This document shows, piece after piece, positions 6,116-8,661 of a stretch of 8,661 nucleotides of DNA. How positions within the stretch are numbered: position 1 is the stretch's first letter; every line of letters starts with the position of its first letter. The DNA comes from DATGIQ01 sp035295665. Its GTDB lineage: Bacteria; Planctomycetota; Planctomycetia; Gemmatales; Gemmataceae. The notes beneath the pieces are model-generated. The model made no database searches. It was not told where the DNA came from and saw nothing but the letters and a program-made list of their open reading frames with translations. Position numbers and translations under genes: made by a program. Location of the stretch: positions 1-8,661 of the forward strand of contig DATGIQ010000664.1 of the NCBI GenBank assembly GCA_035295665.1. The letters are read 5' to 3'.

Positions 6116-6901
6116 ATGTTTTTGGAGCGGGACGCCCTTCCACGGGAACGTAGTATCCGCCGGGACGATCGCCATTCCGTTGCTGGACAAGCGATGGTCC
6201 CGATCCAAGAGGGACCCGCTCCTTCCCGCACAACGATCCCCGAAACTGTCCTCACGCTGCTCCTCCTCATCCCGGCAGTGCCGGTGATTGTGGTTGCGGC
6301 AATTCTGGTCAAGCTGACCTCGCGCGGTCCGGTGTTCTATCTCCAGAAGCGCGTCGGCCAGAACGGCCGAACCTACATCCTGTACAAGATTCGGACCATG
6401 ATCCACGATTGCGAGCGCCACACCGGACCGCGCTGGGCCACCGCCCACGACCCGCGCATCACCCGGGTCGGACGCTGGCTTCGCCGCTTCCACATCGATG
6501 AGCTGCCGCAATTGTGGAATGTGCTACGCGGTGAAATGAGCCTGGTCGGCCCTCGACCGGAACGGCCAGAGATCGCCGAACACCTGGAACGGTTGATTCC
6601 CAGGTACCGCGAACGGCTCGCCGTCCGCCCCGGCTTGACGGGCCTGGCCCAGGTGCAGCTTCCGCCCGATTGCGATTTGGCCAGTGTGCGAGCCAAGTTG
6701 GCATATGATCTGTATTATGTGCAGCATGTGAGCTGGTGGTTGGACCTGCGGATCTTGCTATGCACCGGTTGTCTGCTGCTTGGTGTTCCGTTTACATTCT
6801 CGAACCGCTGGTTGAAGTTGCCCAATGGCAACTGCGTTGAGCAAGCCTATCAGGGCGTTCTGAGGAATGGGAAAGTAGATCTGACAATCCAAGTTTCGTG
6901 A
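6116..6901 (+). CDS. Monotopic phosphoglycosyl transferase (bacterial sugar transferase, WcaJ/PssY type)
   Basis: This enzyme transfers a sugar-1-phosphate from a nucleotide sugar to undecaprenyl phosphate at the inner face of the cytoplasmic membrane, the first step of repeat-unit assembly. It is 261 residues long. A polar N-terminus of about 40 residues precedes one hydrophobic re-entrant segment (about 43-66). The catalytic domain carries SRGPVFYLQKRVGQNGRTY (69-87), YKIRTM (90-95), DPRITRVGRWLRRFHIDELP (112-131) with the Asp128-Glu129 dyad, SLVGPRPERPE (142-152), and RPGLTGLAQV (171-180). It is the short form, without the extra four-helix N-terminal module of WbaP/WcaJ. AAGGTAG lies about 9 bases before ATG 6116. 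The C-terminal 35 residues after the conserved domain are not recognisable. Sugar specificity cannot be read from sequence; an RfbA gene downstream shows that dTDP-sugars are made nearby. Confidence 0.93.
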   Translation: MFLERDALPRERSIRRDDRHSVAGQAMVPIQEGPAPSRTTIPETVLTLLLLIPAVPVIVVAAILVKLTSRGPVFYLQKRVGQNGRTYILYKIRTMIHDCERHTGPRWATAHDPRITRVGRWLRRFHIDELPQLWNVLRGEMSLVGPRPERPEIAEHLERLIPRYRERLAVRPGLTGLAQVQLPPDCDLASVRAKLAYDLYYVQHVSWWLDLRILLCTGCLLLGVPFTFSNRWLKLPNGNCVEQAYQGVLRNGKVDLTIQVS

Positions 6902-7110
6902 GGGGCCCGATGGCCCACGACCGTGGTGGAGGGGGGTTCATCGTCTTGCCATAGATAGCCGGCGACGACGCTATTCTTCGAGCCGCGACGGTCAAGCAGG
7001 GGTTCCTTCACCACTGATTCACTGGCGCGGCTCAGAGATTTCTTGGGGGCTCTTTCAGGAATCATTTTCCGTGTCGCGGCGAGTCGCCGCACCACAAACA
7101 GGATTCGTCC
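6902..7110 (+). other. 209-base intergenic gap before rfbA
   Basis: No gene is visible here. No T-tract terminator follows the sugar-transferase stop codon, so read-through into rfbA is plausible. A TTGCCA at 6946-6951 with CTATTC at 6971-6976 is a poor promoter match (19-base spacer). A G+C palindrome sits at the 3' end of the gap (see 7076-7090). Confidence 0.4.
7076..7090. repeat. Palindrome GCGGCGA-G-TCGCCGC just upstream of the rfbA ribosome-binding site
   Basis: The two 7-base arms are perfect complements around a central G; as RNA it could fold as a 5-bp GCGGC/GCCGC stem with loop GAGTC. It ends 9 bases before the AGGA (7100-7103) of rfbA, so it could be an operator or a small leader hairpin. 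No T-run follows it. Confidence 0.35.
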
Positions 7111-7992
7111 ATGAAAGGAATCATTCTGGCAGGCGGAAAAGGCACGCGGCTTTATCCGTTGACGCGGGCCGCGAGCAAACAAATCCTGCCGATCTACAAC
7201 AAACCGATGATCTACTATCCGCTGTCGACCCTCATGCTGGCCGGCCTGCGGGAGATTTTGATCATCAGTACTCCTGCCGATCTGCCCGCGTTCCGCCACC
7301 TGCTGGGAGAGGGCCGCCAGTGGGGACTCCACTTGCATTACGCGGAACAGCCCGAACCCGGCGGCCTGGCCCAGGCGTTTTTAATTGGTCGCGAGTTCGT
7401 GGACCGGCAGCCGGTGAGTCTGATTCTTGGCGACAACATTTTCTATGGATCCGGACTGGTCGATCAACTGCGCTCCGTGGCCCGGCTCACCAAGGGGGCG
7501 GTGATTTTTGGCTATCCGGTGCAAGATCCGCAACGCTACGGTGTCGTGGAATTTGATTCCCAGGGGCGGGCGATCTCGATCGAGGAGAAGCCGGAACATC
7601 CACGCTCCCATTTTGCCGTGCCCGGACTTTACTTCTACGATGGCGACGTGTGCGATCTGGCGGCCACGTTGAAGCCATCGGCACGGGGTGAACTGGAGAT
7701 CACGGACCTCAACCGCGTGTATCTCGAACGGAGCCAGCTCCGCGTGGAACTGTGGGGACGCGGCATCGCCTGGCTGGACGCTGGGACGCATGAATCGCTC
7801 CTCCAGGCCGCCAATTTTGTTCAGGCGGTGGAAGATCGACAGGGGATGATGATTTCCTGCCCGGAAGAAATCGCCTACCGCATGGGCTATATCGACGCTG
7901 CCCAACTGCGACAGCTGGCCCGGGAGCTCAACAACAGTTACGGCAACTACCTCCACCGGACTCTGGAGGAAGCGAATTCTTTGCCCTGGTAG
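7111..7992 (+). CDS. rfbA: Glucose-1-phosphate thymidylyltransferase
   Basis: This enzyme (also called RmlA) makes dTDP-glucose from dTTP and glucose 1-phosphate in the cytoplasm, the entry step to dTDP-rhamnose and other dTDP-deoxysugars. At 293 residues it has the standard length of the short RmlA family. Signatures in order are LAGGKGTRLYPLTRAASKQ (6-24, nucleotide-binding loop with Arg13 and Lys23), YNKPMIYYPLSTLM (29-42), AEQPEPGGLAQAF (78-90), LGDNIFYG (106-113, metal-binding Asp108), RYGVVEFD (142-149), EEKP (158-161), ELEITDLN (194-201) and RGIAWLDAGT (217-226, second metal ligand Asp223). AGGA lies 7 bases before ATG 7111. The usual rmlB, rmlC and rmlD genes do not follow directly; the next gene is a different type of epimerase, so the remaining dTDP-sugar enzymes must be elsewhere or further right. 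Confidence 0.96.
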   Translation: MKGIILAGGKGTRLYPLTRAASKQILPIYNKPMIYYPLSTLMLAGLREILIISTPADLPAFRHLLGEGRQWGLHLHYAEQPEPGGLAQAFLIGREFVDRQPVSLILGDNIFYGSGLVDQLRSVARLTKGAVIFGYPVQDPQRYGVVEFDSQGRAISIEEKPEHPRSHFAVPGLYFYDGDVCDLAATLKPSARGELEITDLNRVYLERSQLRVELWGRGIAWLDAGTHESLLQAANFVQAVEDRQGMMISCPEEIAYRMGYIDAAQLRQLARELNNSYGNYLHRTLEEANSLPW

Positions 7993-8042
7993 CAAACGGT
8001 TCGCCCGGGGCGCTGGCGTCCAAAAAATGGTGGTCTAGACTT

Positions 8043-8159
8043 ATGACGACAAAGCCGCCCACCAACCCGGTTCGTTTCCCGGATGCGACCCACGAGCACG
8101 GAGTGCGCGCCAAGGAAATTCCTCAACGGCCCTTCGGTGCCGGCGCGGCGAGGCGATGA
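8043..8159 (+). CDS. Possible 38-codon upstream ORF whose stop overlaps the epimerase start region
   Basis: ATG 8043 opens a 38-residue frame rich in Pro, Arg and Ala (MTTKPPTNPVRFPD at its start) ending at TGA 8157-8159. That stop overlaps ATG 8156 in an ATGA arrangement and lies just before the preferred epimerase start at 8162. The overlap suggests translational coupling, but the ribosome-binding site before 8043 is weak and the protein resembles nothing I know. It may be chance. The rest of the 7993-8161 gap has no clear terminator or promoter. Confidence 0.2.
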   Translation: MTTKPPTNPVRFPDATHEHGVRAKEIPQRPFGAGAARR

Positions 8160-8161
8160 CG

Positions 8162-8661
8162 ATGAAGTGCCTGGTGACGGGGGCCGCAGGGTTTATCGGT
8201 TCGCACTTGTGCGAAGAACTCCTGCGCCAGGGCCATGAAGTGACGGGAGTGGATGCCTACATCCCCTACTATCCTCGGGCCGCCAAAGAACGCAATCAAG
8301 AAGCTGCCCTGGCCCATCCGCACTATCGGTTTCACCACCTGGATCTACGAGACGCCGCCCTCGATCCACTTGTGGCCGGCACGGACGTTATCTTTCACCT
8401 GGCCGCCATGCCGGGGCTGAAGCAGAGCTGGACCGATTTCGACACTTACTCAACGTGCAATGTGAAGGCGACGCATCGGCTCCTGGAGGCCGTGGTCCGC
8501 GGGAGCAACGGGTTGCGGCAATTGGTATACGCTTCAACCTCTTCGGTCTACGGCAGCTATGCGTCGGGCGATGAGCAGATGCCGACGCGGCCGGTCTCGC
8601 CGTATGGGGTCACCAAGCTGGCTGCCGAGCATCTTTGCCGGGCGTATGCCGAGGCGCATGA
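8162..8661 (+). CDS. NAD-dependent nucleotide-sugar epimerase/dehydratase, extended SDR family (partial, runs off right edge)
   Basis: The first 166 residues are visible. The Rossmann glycine motif VTGAAGFIGSHL (5-16) is followed by Asp31, which ends the second beta strand and marks NAD rather than NADP use. Then come FHLAAMPGLKQSW (78-90), NVKAT (100-104), YASTSSVYG (123-131) with the active-site Ser/Thr, and the catalytic YGVTK with Tyr148 and Lys152. These mark an extended short-chain dehydrogenase of the UDP-glucose or UDP-glucuronate 4-epimerase group; it does not look like RmlB. ATG 8162 is preferred over the in-frame ATG 8156 because GAGG (8150-8153) is then 8 bases away and the protein starts like family members. 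It likely supplies an epimerised sugar for the polymer. The exact substrate cannot be told from the N-terminal half. Confidence 0.9.
   Translation, partial: MKCLVTGAAGFIGSHLCEELLRQGHEVTGVDAYIPYYPRAAKERNQEAALAHPHYRFHHLDLRDAALDPLVAGTDVIFHLAAMPGLKQSWTDFDTYSTCNVKATHRLLEAVVRGSNGLRQLVYASTSSVYGSYASGDEQMPTRPVSPYGVTKLAAEHLCRAYAEAH

Noticed and set aside
5411..6511. 366-codon minus-strand frame spanning the EpsI and sugar-transferase genes
   Set aside because: It is a long open frame only because of codon bias of the genes on the other strand; both plus-strand genes have strong family motifs and the antisense protein has none.
6946..6977. Possible promoter between the sugar transferase and rfbA (TTGCCA and CTATTC)
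   Set aside because: The -10 match is poor and the spacing is too long; not enough to call a promoter.

Overview
The window (about 59% G+C by eye) looks like a planctomycete chromosome, most likely a Gemmataceae-type bacterium. The evidence is the divergent gene at the left edge, whose protein begins with a planctomycete-style LEPR-XLL-like N-terminal motif, and the combination of an exosortase, an EpsI-like protein and a fused Wzz/BY-kinase. The genus is inference from protein style, not from a marker gene.

Layout. Positions 1-310 hold the 5' end of a minus-strand gene for a secreted parallel beta-helix-like protein. Positions 311-1142 are non-coding as far as I can see. This stretch carries a GTTAACA-C-TGTTAAC palindrome inside a larger hairpin, a possible extended -10 promoter, and a strong stem-loop about 100 bases before the next gene. 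From 1143 to the right edge all genes are on the plus strand: a specialised NusG/RfaH/UpxY-type antiterminator, an exosortase (EpsH family), a polysaccharide co-polymerase fused to a BY-kinase (Wzz-Wzc type), an EpsI-family exosortase partner, a monotopic phosphoglycosyl transferase, glucose-1-phosphate thymidylyltransferase (RfbA/RmlA), and the first 166 codons of an extended-SDR nucleotide-sugar epimerase.

How they fit together. This is the proximal part of an exopolysaccharide/exosortase locus. RfbA and the epimerase make or interconvert activated sugars. The phosphoglycosyl transferase puts the first sugar phosphate on undecaprenyl phosphate. The Wzz/BY-kinase controls polymerisation, chain length and export. 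The NusG paralogue probably helps RNA polymerase through this long operon. Exosortase plus EpsI suggest that sorting of C-terminally tagged proteins is coupled to polysaccharide production. No flippase, Wzy polymerase, outer-membrane exporter or further glycosyltransferase lies in the window; these probably lie further right.

No wholly new system is evident. The most interesting points are the untranslated leader before the antiterminator, the palindromic operator candidate in the divergent intergenic region, and the possible link between the exosortase pair and the divergent surface protein. No tRNA, rRNA, CRISPR array, transposon or attachment site could be supported.
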